Program-made: the position numbers and the translations under genes
Notes under the pieces: generated by a model
The model's database searches: none
The model's input: the letters and a program-made list of their open reading frames with translations, nothing else
Told to the model about the DNA's origin: nothing
Part shown: in pieces, positions 12,001-23,949 of the stretch
Position numbering within the stretch: the stretch's first letter is position 1
Layout of the letters: every line of letters begins with the position of its first letter
Assembly: GCA_019054805.1 (NCBI GenBank)
Contig: JAHQIY010000006.1
Coordinates: 6,572,001 to 6,636,000, forward strand
From: Brachionus manjavacas
Lineage: Eukaryota; Rotifera; Eurotatoria; Ploima; Brachionidae
DNA: 64,000 nucleotides
Reading direction: 5' to 3'

Positions 12001-15000
12001 AGTTAGATTAGTTTTAGACTAAATCACGCTTCTACTCACTTTTGTTTTTTAAACCTAATCTCATTTCAGAACATTTTCAAAATAAAAAGCCTAAAATTTT
12101 AAATCAAACTTTTTCTCAAATACACAGAAATATGTTGTGAAAAAAATTTTTTCTCGAAAGCTTTTATCCTCCTTAGACCATAATCAATTGCTTCACTCTT
12201 CTAATCCTACTAGTTTGGCTGCTATTTAAACCAATAAATTTTCATTAGTAATTCTGATTAAAAATGAACTCTTTTGCTCAAATTATTTTTTAATTATTTG
12301 TCTTCTCAAGTACTTGCTAATACTGAAAAGTTAAAAAGAACATTTGATAAATGAAAGCTTAAGTTGATAAAGCTTTATTGGGACACGCGAGAAAAGAGGA
12401 AGTCAGAAAAAATCTTATTTTTCCGCAAAACTCAAATAAAGGAATAACTAAGACAAAAATTTGTCTAAAATTTTTAAATTTATCCTTTTTTATTACAAAA
12501 ATTGTAAATTATATTAATAAAATATATTTTCAGCGTTTGCAGTCTAAAATGTGAAAGGTTATTCTCTAAGACAAATTCAATTTATAGTCTTATTTTAAAT
12601 TTCAAATTTAAAAAATTTTTTTTTTTTTTTCAAAAATAAAATGATTTAATTTGAGAATTTTTACCGTATAAATGATAATTTTTTTCTAAACTAAATTTTT
12701 AAAATTTTTCCTTTAAGTTTTTGATCATATGGTACAATCTATAAATATCATAAAATAAGTACTAAATGAGGCTTGTTTTTGAGTCAAATTTATTTATTAT
12801 ATCGCTTTTTCAATTTATTAAATTGGTTTTTCAATAATAATTGCGATCTAATAAAAGTAAATTTAAGAAAAAAAATTTATAAAAATTGACTTGACTCATG
12901 ACTGGGACTTTAAAACAACTCTGAAAATAACTGAACGAAAAATATGAAAAAATGTCAAAGTCTTTAACCTAGAATTAAAGTCTCCAAAAAATCTGAAAAA
13001 TTATTATAAAGTTAATTAAAATCCTTTATATTGCCCCAATAGGAGATTTAAATGACCAGTTAAGGTTTCTTATCAATTAATATTCCGTTTATTTTTTTAT
13101 AAATTTAAGAAAAAATATCTTTGTTAAACTCAATTTGATGAATAATTCTGAATTAAATCTACATTATCCTTATTTTTATGTAAGATAAGGATAATGTTAC
13201 AATATGCTTCGCTAACCACCCATCAATCTTTTTCTTGAAACTGTTAAGACACTTTGCATTTATTATTCCTTCTGGCAGTTTGTTTCACTCATTTACAACT
13301 CTATTAGTAAAAAAGTTATATCTTGGAAGACAATTTTTTACACATTCCCGGATTAGGTTCTTGCTATTCCTTCTCAGATTGTTTTTTTCTGGTATCAGGT
13401 ATTTTGTTTTGGCAAAAATTGATCCCGTTTTCAAAATTAACTCTTTCCATTTTGTTTACAATCTAAAACATTTGATTAAGATCGCCTCGAAGTCGTCTCA
13501 TTCTAAGATCGGTTAAACTGAGTTTCAATAAACGCTTTGAATATTCAAGATCTTGCAAACTAGGGATTAACTTAGTCGCTCTCCGTTGAACTTATTCAAG
13601 TTCATTCAAATCTTTTTCATAAAATGGCACCATGATTCAAATGCAAACTCCAATTGAGGCCTGACAAACGAACAATAAAGTAATTAAAAAATTTCCGTCG
13701 TAGGGTATTTGAATGACTTTCTTATCACTCCAAGAATACGATTTGCTTTAGCAGTTGAGCTTCTGACCTGGGCGTCCCACTTTAAGTCGCTCTGGATAAA
13801 AATGCCTAAATCTTTTTCTCAATTTGATTTGCTTAGCATCTGAGTCTCAAACATAGTGTACTCAAATTTTGTGTTGTTTGGGCCGCAGTATAACACTTTA
13901 CACTTTTCAACATTTAGCTGCATTGACCAATCCCTTGACCATTTACAAATTTTATTTATGTCTGACTTTAAGCTATGATTTAAATTTATATTATTGATTT
14001 GAGTTAGTAGTCCGCTTCTTTTTAGCATTTTTATAAATGATATACCAAAAAGAAACAAAACAAACTGCCAATACTCTCTTCTTTTTGCGGATGATTTGGC
14101 TACCTTTTTTACTTTTAAAAAGATAGGAAATCTTGAAAAAGTGATTAATAAGTATCTAAAAGAAGTTGAAATATGGCTTTTCAAATGGAAAATGAAAATT
14201 TCTATTGAGAAATCATGTTATATGATCTTTGAGAAAAAAACTAAAGTTAAAATTAATCTTGACCTTAAAATTAATAATAGTAATTTAAATAAAGAGGAAA
14301 AAGTGAAATTTCTAGGTATCACGTTAGACTCAAAACTTACTTTTAGCCCAATGGTGGATGAATTAAAAGAGTGTTGTAATTCAAGGCTTAACTTAATAAA
14401 ATATCTTTCAAATAAAAAATGGGGTCTAAAACCAAAAACACTAGGTAATCTTTACAAATCCTTAATAGGATCAATTTTGGATTATTCTTTTCCTTGTTTA
14501 AATTCCTTCTCAGAAACTAACATTGTAAAATACAAGATATTCAAAATTCAGCAGTTCGATCTATTTTGAAGCGGAAATATGATACTCCCTCCAATATTAT
14601 ACACCAAGAGGCCTTCAATAAACTTAATCTCCTAACAATTTCGAATAGACTTTTTGAGTTGAGTGAGAGATATGTCAGGGCAGGATTGAGTCATTCTGTT
14701 CCACTGGTCGTCAGACTGGTGGAAGAATATAGAGAAAGTTTCGAATCAAGATATATCGAATATCCAACTCCATTGTGTAATTGCTATCTAGCAATTTCCT
14801 CTTTTTTTCCTGAACTATCAGATATTTAAACATGTCCTAACTCTAGTTATTTAAACATATAGTTCTTAATTTTCTTTTGACTTATTTATCCTTTTTTTTT
14901 TTTTTTTTTTTTATTCTGAAGGAGCATTAGCTCGGTACAGATAAACAAATAAATAAAATAAAATAGTATCTTAGTATCATCGGCGTAGGCTTCGCATTTA

Positions 15001-17867
15001 TTCTCGATTATTCCTAGCATGTAGTTATAAATAAATATTTAAATAATGAAAAGTAACGGGCCCAAACCGACCCTTGGGGTACTCCACTTGTGACGTCTAA
15101 CTCGAAAAGGCTTCACATAATATTAGTTTTTGAGAGCGGTCAGATAAAAATGGTCGTATCCACCCGATTGAGCGTTCACCATAACCATTAGACTTAAGTT
15201 TACTCTAAAGTTCTTCGTGTGAAACTTTATCAAAGGCCTTACCAAAGTCCGTATAGACCACATCGACTCCGTATCTTTTACAGACTCCTTGAGTAATAAA
15301 ATCCAGGACTTCAAGTAGATTTGTTGTGCACGATTTCTTAGGAAAAAAGCCGAGTTGAGAAGCTGAGATCAAATTGTTCCTTAATAAATGCTCAATCATT
15401 TCATTCTTTACAATACTTTCCATAATCTTGCAGAGAACACAGGTCAATGAAACAGGTTTATAGTTTTTAGCAAGCAATTTAGTTCCTCCTTTATGAAGAG
15501 GAGTAACAAATGCTTGCTTCCAGTTTTGCGGAAGTTCTGCCAGTTCATAAGATTTTTAGAAAAAAATAGACAATGGCGAAACAAGAGCATCAGCGCGATT
15601 TTTTAGGACTGCTTCATGAATTTTGTCTGGTCCTATTGTTTTAGTTGTCCAAAAATTTTAATATATTCACTATTTTACATACAGTTATCAGGTTTTCCAC
15701 ACCAGGATCGCATGCTACATTAGTTTTGTTTTCAAAAATGGAATTGTTAATTCGGTATCATTACTGAAAGCCATTTTGAGTTTTCCGATTAAAATTGTTG
15801 GGATTTTCTTTGGGTCGGAAATTGTCTCATTAGACTCTTCGAGTTTTAAGCCCTTAATTGACGATTTTAGGTTTCTATTTCGATTCACATAATTATAAAA
15901 CATCTTTGGATTAGATTTGGCATTTTTAGCTAACTGAAGGTTTTCACCGCATCTTTAATCTTTTTTTGACAATTGTTTGTTTCTTGAATAAAATTTTTTT
16001 TTTAATTGGAAAACGACCACTTGCCAAAAATATCTTCCAGGCTTTAAACTTTTTCTTTACGTTTAATTTTAGATCCCGAGACATCCAAGGCTTAATGTTA
16101 AAATTAGGCTTTCTTTTAGGTTTAAATCGCTTACATGCAATATCGTAATAGAACAAGAATTTATCATACACTTGATTCACACTTAGACCAGTAAAAACTT
16201 GAATCCAATCCACTTTACTAAGGAACCTCGAAAAAGAATCGGAATCCACTTTCCGATAAATTTATCTAATATTAGTTTTAAAGTTCAAAAATATTAAAAA
16301 TTAGAAAGTCTGAGACTACGGTTTATGATTTGGGACACTGAACTATTTTGTTATTTAATTATTTTTTTTATTTCGTAAAATTTAGACCTGAAATTTATTT
16401 TATTTTCTAAAACGAAGAGTAAAGTTTTGAAACGATTTTTGTTTTTAAATGTTCTGAAATATTGGTGTGATCAGACTTCAAAAAGTTGCTGAATTCACAC
16501 ATCAAAATGGAGATGTTTTTTATACAATGCTATTGTAAATTGAATCATTAAATTAATCGGATCTCGATTTAAAAAAATAATTTTTAAAATTATACTTTAT
16601 TAATTTAAAAACTTTTACAAATAAAAGAAAAAATCGAAAAAAATCAAAGATCAAAGTATTAAAAATTTATTTAAAAAGTAAAAATTTTAAATTTATTTCT
16701 TAAAATACATCAAGTTTACATTGATTTAACAAGCTTTTTTATTTTTATCCATTATACTACCATTCGAAAATTTTTTAATTCAACATTGCAAGAAACAAAT
16801 CAAACCATTCCATCCCTTCAAAATTTATTAATTTTTGCTTTAAAAACAAACTTTGATTTTTCTTTTATGAACAACTAAAAATTTTTTTGTCATCACTTTA
16901 CGGTTTTAACATACTTACACTAATCTGGTAAAGAGAATTGAACACTTATCATAAATTTCTTATTTAATAAAAAAGCACCAAAAAAATTACTAAATTAAGT
17001 TTTGTCTGAAAATGACTTTGAATTTCATTCCAAAAAATTTCCAGAATTTGTACAAAATATTTTTTCATGTCATTTATTTTGTTTAATCATTAATTTTTAC
17101 TTTTCAAGCAAAGTATATCACCATCTCCATTATTTAAGTAAATAAAATCAATTTTCTCTTAATTTTTTTCAAACTAAACTGAAATTTTTTTTGTATTAAA
17201 AAACTAATTATCTATTTGAAAAATTAAGCAACAACAAGCTAACATACGCAAATTGTACAAGCACCAATACAACACTCAAAACAAGCAATACAAAACTTAT
17301 ATTGAAGAAATAATGGCCAAGACGCCTAAGGATCAGGTGAAAGAAAAGCTGGAGCAGGTAAAAGAAGAGCAAAATAGAAAATTTAGTCTTCTCTACGAGC
17401 ATTATAAGACAAATGTCGAGGCCGTTTATCAGCAACAAAATTTTAAACTAAACAGTACTCAGCAAATGGAACAAGATCAATTAAATGAAGATTTGGAAAA
17501 GCAGATGAGGTTGCTGTACCAATCTCATGCAAACCGTAAGCAACAACAAGCCGAGACATTTTTACGGGAGAATGAACTACTTGAAGCTGAACGAAAGCAA
17601 AGATTTAAAGATCTGGACCTAAGGATTCTGACTGAATGCGAGGACTTTGAAAAAAACTCTCAAGCCAGATTGGCAAGATTAAAAGAAGAGCAAAGCGAGC
17701 ATCTAGAAAAATTTGACAAAGAATGCTTTGACAAATACAACATTTCAATCGGTCAAAATCAATCAAACAATAGGCTGAGTAAATTTAATTTAGGAGTGTC
17801 AACAAGTAATAGTCCCATTTCTATTAGTACGTACTCGAGTGGTCTTGGTAATGGACAAGAGAATTAA
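6008..17867 (+). CDS. TAOK: TAO (thousand-and-one amino acid) Ste20-like protein kinase, five exons, 1030 aa
   Basis: TAO kinases are MAP3K-level Ste20 kinases that activate MKK3/6-p38 and JNK and phosphorylate Hippo/MST; they also act on microtubules. Exons: 6008-6235, 6326-6673, 8167-9177, 10986-11852, 17229-17867; all four introns are phase 0 with GT-AG borders. Start: the ATG giving [10 protein letters not shown]; an upstream TTG in frame is not used. The kinase domain has a Gly loop GHGNFG (43-48), VAIK lysine K65, HRDIKAGN (157-164), DFGSA (177-181) and TPYWMSPE (193-200), so it should be active. A Ser/Asn-rich linker follows (about 330-525), then long charged coiled coils to about residue 980, matching TAOK in order. 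The motif FATIKT at the start of exon 4 is a TAOK landmark. Length is close to human TAOK1 (1001 aa). Which vertebrate paralogue it matches best is moot; invertebrates normally have one. Confidence 0.96.
6674..8166 (+). other. TAO kinase intron 2
   Basis: Donor GTAAGT, acceptor ATCTAG. It holds AT-rich sequence and a cluster around 7290-7345 of partly palindromic words built on ACGTAA/TTACG. No gene or recognisable transposon is seen. Confidence 0.7.
9482..10016. mobile_element. Non-autonomous inverted-repeat element (MITE), family 1 copy 1, in TAO kinase intron 3
   Basis: Imperfect terminal inverted repeats of roughly 180 bp: the left arm begins near CTTGAAGTTGAGGATCAA, and the right arm ends with the complement of TCAATTCAAAATATCATT. 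Both inner arms carry TAAACTCACTTTTTGTAAAG or its complement. A 10-bp direct repeat AAAGGTGAGG flanks it at 9472-9481 and 10017-10026, a good candidate target-site duplication. No coding capacity. A related copy lies at 43935-44311. Confidence 0.75.
13160..16250 (-). mobile_element. LINE-B: 5'-truncated non-LTR retrotransposon, decayed, interrupted by LINE-A
   Basis: Read on the minus strand, the pieces follow the order of a LINE polymerase. 16249-15944: a basic pre-RT segment ending the endonuclease linker. 15903-15715: linker. 15477-15205: the RT fingers, with [14 protein letters not shown] and [17 protein letters not shown]. About 15080: GVPQGSV. About 14970: AYADDTKI (catalytic YADD). The chain then breaks at the LINE-A insertion and resumes at about 14020-13819 with [18 protein letters not shown] and the thumb. 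Several frameshifts and stops show it is inactive. It ends in a perfect 13-bp stem-loop at 13161-13197. The gene style is CR1/Jockey-like. Confidence 0.85.
14022..14962 (+). mobile_element. LINE-A copy 1: 5'-truncated LINE inserted in LINE-B
   Basis: The plus strand starts within RT ([10 protein letters not shown], then FADDLATFF, an F-A-D-D active-site block). It continues through the thumb ([13 protein letters not shown]) in the frame 14096-14569, shifts frame and ends with the C-terminal domain 14566-14829 ([18 protein letters not shown] ... [10 protein letters not shown]). The 3' UTR has a long poly-T, then TGAAGGAGCATTAGCTCGGT and an AAAT tail. LINE-B continues on both sides, so LINE-A came later. 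I could not identify a clear target-site duplication. Confidence 0.88.
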
Positions 17868-19508
17868 AACTGTTAAAGATAAATGAGATATTAAATTATT
17901 CAATAAAAAAACGATTTTAGCTCTTCAAATTTATATATGATGGTATAGAAATTTGGTCTTTATGATTTTTATTTTTTATTATTTTTTTTGAAAAATTTTT
18001 ATTTAAAATCATAAAATGTATAATAAAATCATATAATAAAATGTTTAATGATTAAGAGCTTTATTAAATTATTGAATTTTATCATGCCTTTAAGTAATTC
18101 TGATCTCTTCATAGCCTAAGTTGAGCATCGTGAATTTTGGAACAAAATACAAAGACAACAATTTTAAGTTAAAATAATTTAATAATTAAAATGAGATTAA
18201 AAATATTTTGAGGTGATAAAACTTTAATTTAGTCTCTAGAATAACTCTGCAATTCAATTTTAATGATTTTTAAAACATTTAGTCTATTTTATTTATACTT
18301 TCTGAAGAGCAATTTTAAGACTAATAGTAAAAAATTTTTCAAATTTTGATTTTTTATGGAACGTACCGTGTCAAATTTTTTTTTTATCATATGTTTAAAA
18401 AAAAATTATTCCTTATTTCTTTTTTGATAAAGAACAAATCTTGAACCATACACAATTTTTTACCTGAATTCAAATATTATTATTTTTTAATCGATGCTTA
18501 TTCCTATTTGAAGAATTTATCTGATTTGTGTGATATGTGAGTGATTAGGATCTATATTAGACTTTTATTGATAACTTTAATTGACTTTTAACAAAACTCT
18601 CTTTTAAAAATATATTTTAAATTTTCCTTTATTTTTATTTTATATTATCTTATTCAGCATTTATTTGATTTTCTTTTAGTCTTTTTTTAAATTAGTAAAA
18701 GCTTTAGCTCGGTAAATAAAAACTAATCAATATAAAAAATAAAAATTAAACAAAATGTAGATTTACATGTTCAAATTTTAGAAGCAATTAAAATTGTTAA
18801 GTGTTTGATCGAAAAGGTCCAAATAATAGTTCCAAGTATAGGATATTTTATTCTAACCAAAAAGCATAAAACCAATTTATTCTAAACTATAAAGATTTCA
18901 CTTAATTAACTTTAAAATTTAAAATGGTATTTTTTATTAAAATTTGAATTAAAAACATAGCATTATTGAAATTAAATGCTTTATTTTTAATTTGATGTGT
19001 CAATATAATTTTTAAATTGCAACATACTGAATCATAAGAGCCACTATTTTGTATATTGTTCCACAATGACCTGAGTTGGTCGACGAGTTTAAAAATGGTT
19101 TAAAGGAAGAAAAAAATAAATTTTGCTATCTTATCTTTTAAGAATTTTAGATTTACTAATAAGTAATCTTAAGTGACAATCTAAGTTTAAATAATTAAAC
19201 TCATTTTTAAAATTTAAAATTAAAAAAATTAAATTAAAATTTTATTTAAAATTAATTTTAAAATTTAATTATTTAAATTTTTTTTAATTTTAAAGGAATA
19301 ATTTCTTAATCTCTTTATTACTTTTGATAAAGGTTAAGTCGGTCGTAAAAAGTTTCGACTTAACCTTTATTTAAAAACTTAGAAAAAATATTATTTAAAT
19401 TTGAAAATTTTTTATTAAAAAAACAAATAAAAATTAAGATAAAATAAAAAAAATTAATTATAGGATAAGTGATGAAGTCCGTAATTTTTGATTGTTTTTT
19501 TTTGGTAA
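17868..19508. other. Intergenic downstream of TAO kinase
   Basis: AT-rich sequence. A diverged LINE-A-like 3' motif (AGCTTTAGCTCGGTAAATAA) lies at 18690-18722. A short inverted pair of the words CGACTTAACCTTTAT and GGTTAAGTCG lies near 19330-19370. No gene is recognised. Confidence 0.5.
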
Positions 19509-19706
19509 ATCCAGGAAGCTTGACCCAATCTGATTATGATTTGCAATTGTAGCCATAGTATTAATTGGTTTGGAATAGAAAAATAACAAAAGTTTTGCAA
19601 AATCTAGAGCTTCACCATGAGACACCATTGTTTGTACCTCTGATTCATCATCTTCGTATTCATCTTGTTGTTCAATTTGTTAGATTTTTTTCCCGTTTCA
19701 TTGTAA
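19509..19706 (-). pseudogene. Tigger/pogo-like DDE transposase C-terminal relic
   Basis: The minus-strand frame reads an acidic stretch (EYEDDESEVQTMVSHGEAL) followed by a helical tail. An acidic patch, then S-H-x-E-A-L, then a leucine-rich helix is the usual end of CENP-B/Tigger DDE transposases. No catalytic domain is preserved here. Assignment rests on this short pattern only. Confidence 0.4.
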
Positions 19707-20157
19707 CTTATGTTTTATTAGAGATAGTGTTATTCGAAATTCAAATAATTTATTTTAATTTTTTTAATTTTCCAATTTTTAATTTTTGAAATTTTATCAC
19801 TAATTTTACTCAATAATTTTCTTTTTACAAATAACATGTTAAAAATTTTTATTCTTTTTTTGATATTGGCATAAATAATGTTTTTTTTAAGTTATTTTCC
19901 ACAGTAAGCTATTTTACTTTTAAAACCGTAAAAGACTTTAAAAATTTAAAAATAATTAGATTTTTATCCACAAAATTCATTTTTTCTTGTCTTTTTTCAT
20001 GCCTGAAATTTCATCATAAATGAAATAACTTGGAAATAATTTCTGAGTATAATTTTTATTTCGCTTAAAAAAAAAACATTGCATGGAAAATTAAAACAAA
20101 TAAACAAAATATTTTTTTTGCTCAATGATAATTAAAAATTTTGAGTAAATTTCAAAT

Positions 20158-21456
20158 TTAGTTGGACATCAAAAATAATTTTAAATTTTCCGCTTCGTCT
20201 TGAACTATCCTTAAGGCTTCAGATTTAGTTGGCAAATTATTTAGTAAACCATCAGCTTGTTTGCTCACATTTTCGATTGCTTCTTTGGCCATAAAATTCA
20301 ATTTTCCTAACGAAAGCCACTGGAGACCAGATGATTTTAATTCTTCGATTACTTCATCTTTTAGTTGTGCCTCAGCATAACTCTTGATTGTGCCGATGTC
20401 TGATAAATGTTTGCAATGATTTTGGACACCGATCCAAAATCGCCGTGTCAACTCAAATGTTGTCTTGATTCTTCCCAATGCTTGTATGGCCAATTCGAGA
20501 GATTTTATTGACGCTTGCAAGTCTCCATCTTCAACAGTTAAATTTTTCAGAATTGTGCCAATTTTAACTATCTCCGCATTCGAAACTCTCTCTTCTCTCT
20601 GAAGATCATTTTTAAAATCTGTCAATTCTTTTTCTTTCTGATACAGCATTTCTGAACGACTAATTGCTTTTTTCTTTTTCTCATCTTCTTCGTTATTGTT
20701 TACATCAGCTTTGGGCAAAAATTTCGAGAAAAAACTTAAATTTTTGACAATTGAAGTCACTGGACTAAATATTGAATTGACAATTTGTTGCATGTTCTCT
20801 CTGGAAGCTTCTCGGTCAATTTTACTTTCAATATTTTGTTTTTCTTTCTGAATCTCATTAATTTGTTTAAAAAGCGAACCTGTTTTGGCTTCAAGTTCGG
20901 CTTGTTTTGCTTTAGAGTCCCTAATTAAGTCAGCAATTCGTTTTTTTTCTTGCTGAGAAACAGTTTCATCCTCACTGGCAGCTATCAAAGCCTCTTCAGA
21001 AAGTTTGCATAGTTCATCTGCTTGGTTTGCCAGCTCTTCGGACGCTTTCACCATTTTGCTCGCCAACTCTGAACATTTTTCCATGTTAGCCAGAGCTGCT
21101 TCTATTTTATCATTTTCGACAAGTGTTATGGCGCATTTGTGGTACTTCAACGAGCTGAGGCATGAACTAACAAACGTTGAGCATGCAAGATAAGAGTTGT
21201 GTATCATTGATTGGTACTTGGACAATATTTTAATTGTCGATGTTGAACACTTAAGGCCTTTGCTTCCTGCATAGGCTAGATTCAAAATTTTGCCAACTGC
21301 AGCCAAATTTTTCATTGCCAATGAAACATCGATGGTGTGATTGCTTTTGATAATTTCACTGATTTTGGATTCCAAGTGTTTGTTTGATTCAATAGCTTGT
21401 TCAATGGAGCTTACATTTGAGAGAGATAAATTTTTAGATTCTACTAATATTGACAT
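20158..21456 (-). CDS. Single-exon 432-aa helical/coiled-coil protein, lineage-specific
   Basis: Not recognised as a named family. The whole protein is predicted helical. Residues about 110-220 form a long amphipathic coil (Ala, Leu, Glu, Lys heptads). A hydrophobic stretch around 226-245 (IFSPVTSIVKNLSFFSKF) is followed by an acidic-basic linker (NNNEEDEKKKK), then a second coil and a region with ELTRRFWIGVQNHCKHLSD. No signal peptide, no zinc ligands. The coil-hydrophobic-coil plan recalls helical-bundle membrane-active proteins, but that is a weak analogy and not a functional call. The frame is intact, so it is probably a real expressed gene. It is divergent to the coiled-coil gene at 22207, 750 bp away. 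The start is the first ATG (MSILVESKN). Confidence 0.8.
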   Translation of the reverse strand: MSILVESKNLSLSNVSSIEQAIESNKHLESKISEIIKSNHTIDVSLAMKNLAAVGKILNLAYAGSKGLKCSTSTIKILSKYQSMIHNSYLACSTFVSSCLSSLKYHKCAITLVENDKIEAALANMEKCSELASKMVKASEELANQADELCKLSEEALIAASEDETVSQQEKKRIADLIRDSKAKQAELEAKTGSLFKQINEIQKEKQNIESKIDREASRENMQQIVNSIFSPVTSIVKNLSFFSKFLPKADVNNNEEDEKKKKAISRSEMLYQKEKELTDFKNDLQREERVSNAEIVKIGTILKNLTVEDGDLQASIKSLELAIQALGRIKTTFELTRRFWIGVQNHCKHLSDIGTIKSYAEAQLKDEVIEELKSSGLQWLSLGKLNFMAKEAIENVSKQADGLLNNLPTKSEALRIVQDEAENLKLFLMSN

Positions 21457-22206
21457 TTTTAAATAATGGAAATTAATTGTTCAAATTTTTATCTAAGTGG
21501 AAATTTTTAAATTTTTAAATTTTTAAATTTCATGTCTTCTTTAATTTGGTTTATGAATGAAACCACTAGTTCAAGCTTAAATAATAGTTTTTTGAAAAGA
21601 GTTTAAAATTTTTCTCTTTTTTATTTAGACTAAAAAAAGTAAAATTAAAAAAGCGTGTTCTTCGACTTTTATTTAAAACAAAATCAAATTTAGTTTGGGA
21701 ATTTTCCCCATATTTTTTAGCAGTTAATACCATTAGTCTTGTTTAAGTCTCTTTAATATTTTTTGGTTTCTTTAAATGTGCGTTTTTCACGGATAGACTT
21801 TTAAAAGACAATTTTCCTTTTTGTACTTTCTGTACTTTTTGTACTTTTTGGTTATTCATTCAATAGATTAATAACTAGAGGGGTTCGGAGCGTATCCCTG
21901 GTATAGGAATTCGAGCATATTGTAGATTAGAATTAATAAAAGTTAATAATTAAACTATTAATTAATAAAAATCTTTAATTTAATTCCTATTTAATTCTCA
22001 TGAAGTACAAAAAGGAGCAGTGCATAATAATTAAAATTCAGTAAGGAAAGTAGGGAAAGTCCAGAAAGGATTTTTACTTTTAAAAGTTCTCATTATCTCT
22101 ACGCCGTGTTTTTTTAAAATCTTTTAATAAATATAATAAAATGTATCTATATTTTAAAGATTTTATTAAGCTAGATATTCGAAAAGAATTTAATACTCTA
22201 TAAGAA

Positions 22207-23004
22207 ATGGTACAGTTTATCAACTCAAAAAAAATGGAATCAGCAAAAACTAAATTAAACTTATCGATTAGAAAATGTGAATGTGATATAAAAGACCTAG
22301 AGGAAAAACTATTTGATCTGCACGCTGAAGAAGCAGAATACGAAAAAAAAGTAAAGGAATATAAACGCGATAGTGGAAAATTGACTAAAAAGAAAGAAGA
22401 ACTAAAATTAAAAGAAAATGAAGCAACACGTGTAAAATGTAACCTAATAAATGAAATGAACAGTATGAAAACTGAATTAGAAGAAAATAATAAACTTATG
22501 AAAGAATTGTCCCAAGATATGGTGCCAGTTTTTGGAGTTTTCACACGTATTGCTGCAGCTTTTTCTGGCCAGCCTGAGCGATTAGTACCATTTTTTAGCG
22601 AAATTAAATTAATCGAAACTTCAAAAAGGCAAGCAAAAAACCAACTGAAAGTCAAGTTAAAACAGTCCGAAAAAGAAAACTTGAATATGCAATTAGAAGA
22701 TTTAAATGAGCAGATTTACAACATTGACAACAACCTAAATGAGTCTGTAACAAAATTACAAACTTGTAAAAATTCAATTTCACAATTAAATTCAGAAATA
22801 AAAAATAAAGGTTGTCGATTAACTGAAATGAAGAATAAATTAATACAGTGTCAAGAAAATGTCGAAGAGTTCAGTCAGTCAAAATTGGCTGCTATTTTAG
22901 AAAAAGAATTAAATGACACTTCTTCTTTTTTATTTAATAAAAATAGATTTTTTATCATTTTGGTCTCAGCTTTAGCAATTGTTCTTTTCTTTGTTAAATC
23001 ATAA
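22207..23004 (+). CDS. Tail-anchored coiled-coil protein, 265 aa
   Basis: The start ATG gives MVQFINSKKMES. Residues about 8-105 form a charged coiled coil; 106-140 are a hydrophobic, Gly/Pro-containing break (MVPVFGVFTRIAAAFSG); about 145-235 form a second coiled coil. The C-terminus is one hydrophobic helix (FFIILVSALAIVLFFV, about 247-262) followed by Lys-Ser, which fits a tail anchor in the ER or mitochondrial outer membrane. No family is recognised. It shares the coil-break-coil plan with its divergent neighbour at 20158-21456, so the two may be functionally paired, but that is inference. Confidence 0.8.
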   Translation: MVQFINSKKMESAKTKLNLSIRKCECDIKDLEEKLFDLHAEEAEYEKKVKEYKRDSGKLTKKKEELKLKENEATRVKCNLINEMNSMKTELEENNKLMKELSQDMVPVFGVFTRIAAAFSGQPERLVPFFSEIKLIETSKRQAKNQLKVKLKQSEKENLNMQLEDLNEQIYNIDNNLNESVTKLQTCKNSISQLNSEIKNKGCRLTEMKNKLIQCQENVEEFSQSKLAAILEKELNDTSSFLFNKNRFFIILVSALAIVLFFVKS

Positions 23005-23939
23005 AAAAAAAATCTGCTAGATAATTATTATTATTATTTATTAATTTGAAGCCTCTAATAATACCTATTTAAATAAACAAAAAAGTTAATACAATTTTTT
23101 TTTAAATTCTGTTTTTAAAAATACTTTTAGTATATTGAAGAATTAAATTAATCTAAATTTAATTCCATTTTCATTTTGATCTTTGTGATAACAACCTTAA
23201 CAGAGTCTTCTAAGCCTCGGTTATCTATATATTACTGAAAATGCGATCGCATTTTTTCGCATCTAAAAAAAATTGTTCCGATTTAAAAATTTCCAAAATA
23301 TTTGTAAATTTTTTTAATAGAGAAAGACTAAAAAAAGTCTTTTAAATGAAGTAGCAGGTACGTTTTTGGCCCGAGAAAAATCCAAGTATACAAAAGTCGA
23401 AACAAGGAGAACTAGTAAACAAGTGTATTGTAGACGTCTCAAAAAAGAAGTTTGTTTTACACAACTTGAAGCTTGCATAGGAACGCACAATTTACTATAT
23501 ATTAGTTTTTTAGTTTAAGTAATTGTTAGTTTTTTAGTTTAGTTATAATTTAAATTTTGTTTTGTTTTTTGTTTTGGATTTGGACCTCGTGTCCTAATAA
23601 AGTTGTAAAAAAAACCTTATTGTGATTGATCCGAAACCCTCGAGTCTAGAATAGGACTTGAGAAGTCTGACTGGGAAATAAAAGCCCACCAGCAGACATA
23701 AATATTACAGTATAAAATTTCAGCCTTCTCCCATTTTTCTTTCAATTTTTTCCAAAACATTATGATTCACCCGTTATAATGTTTATTATAAAAATAAAAT
23801 AAAATCGAACATATAATTCAACTCAATTAATAAACAAATTTTAGAATTAATAGAAAAATTGAAATTAAAAATTACATTTTGAGTAAAATAAAATAAAGTA
23901 TTAAGAGTAAAAAAATAAATTTGGATAAAAAAATTTTAA
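23005..23939 (+). other. Region with one open coding-like fragment (23321-23519)
   Basis: A plus-strand frame of about 65 codons reads RKTKKSLLNEVAGTFLAREK and later CRRLKKEVCFTQLEACIGTHN before a TAA; a CCTAATAAAG polyadenylation-like signal follows at about 23594. It is basic and Cys-containing, perhaps the last exon of a gene or transposon ORF. No family is assigned. Confidence 0.3.
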
Positions 23940-23949
23940 AGCTTTAATG

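Larger units (their letters stand above)
11853..17228 (+). other. TAO kinase intron 4 (5.4 kb), host of nested LINEs
   Basis: Donor GTAATT after the LK codons of exon 4; acceptor AATTAAG before a run of Gln codons. Coding resumes exactly where the TAOK coiled coil would continue, so no exon is missing. The interior carries an antisense LINE (13160-16250) with a sense-strand LINE inside it; the rest (11853-13150, 16260-17228) is AT-rich with nothing recognised. Confidence 0.8.

Noticed and set aside
14022..14962. LINE-A target-site duplication at its borders in LINE-B
   Set aside because: Only short TAGTA-like matches are present, no better than chance here.
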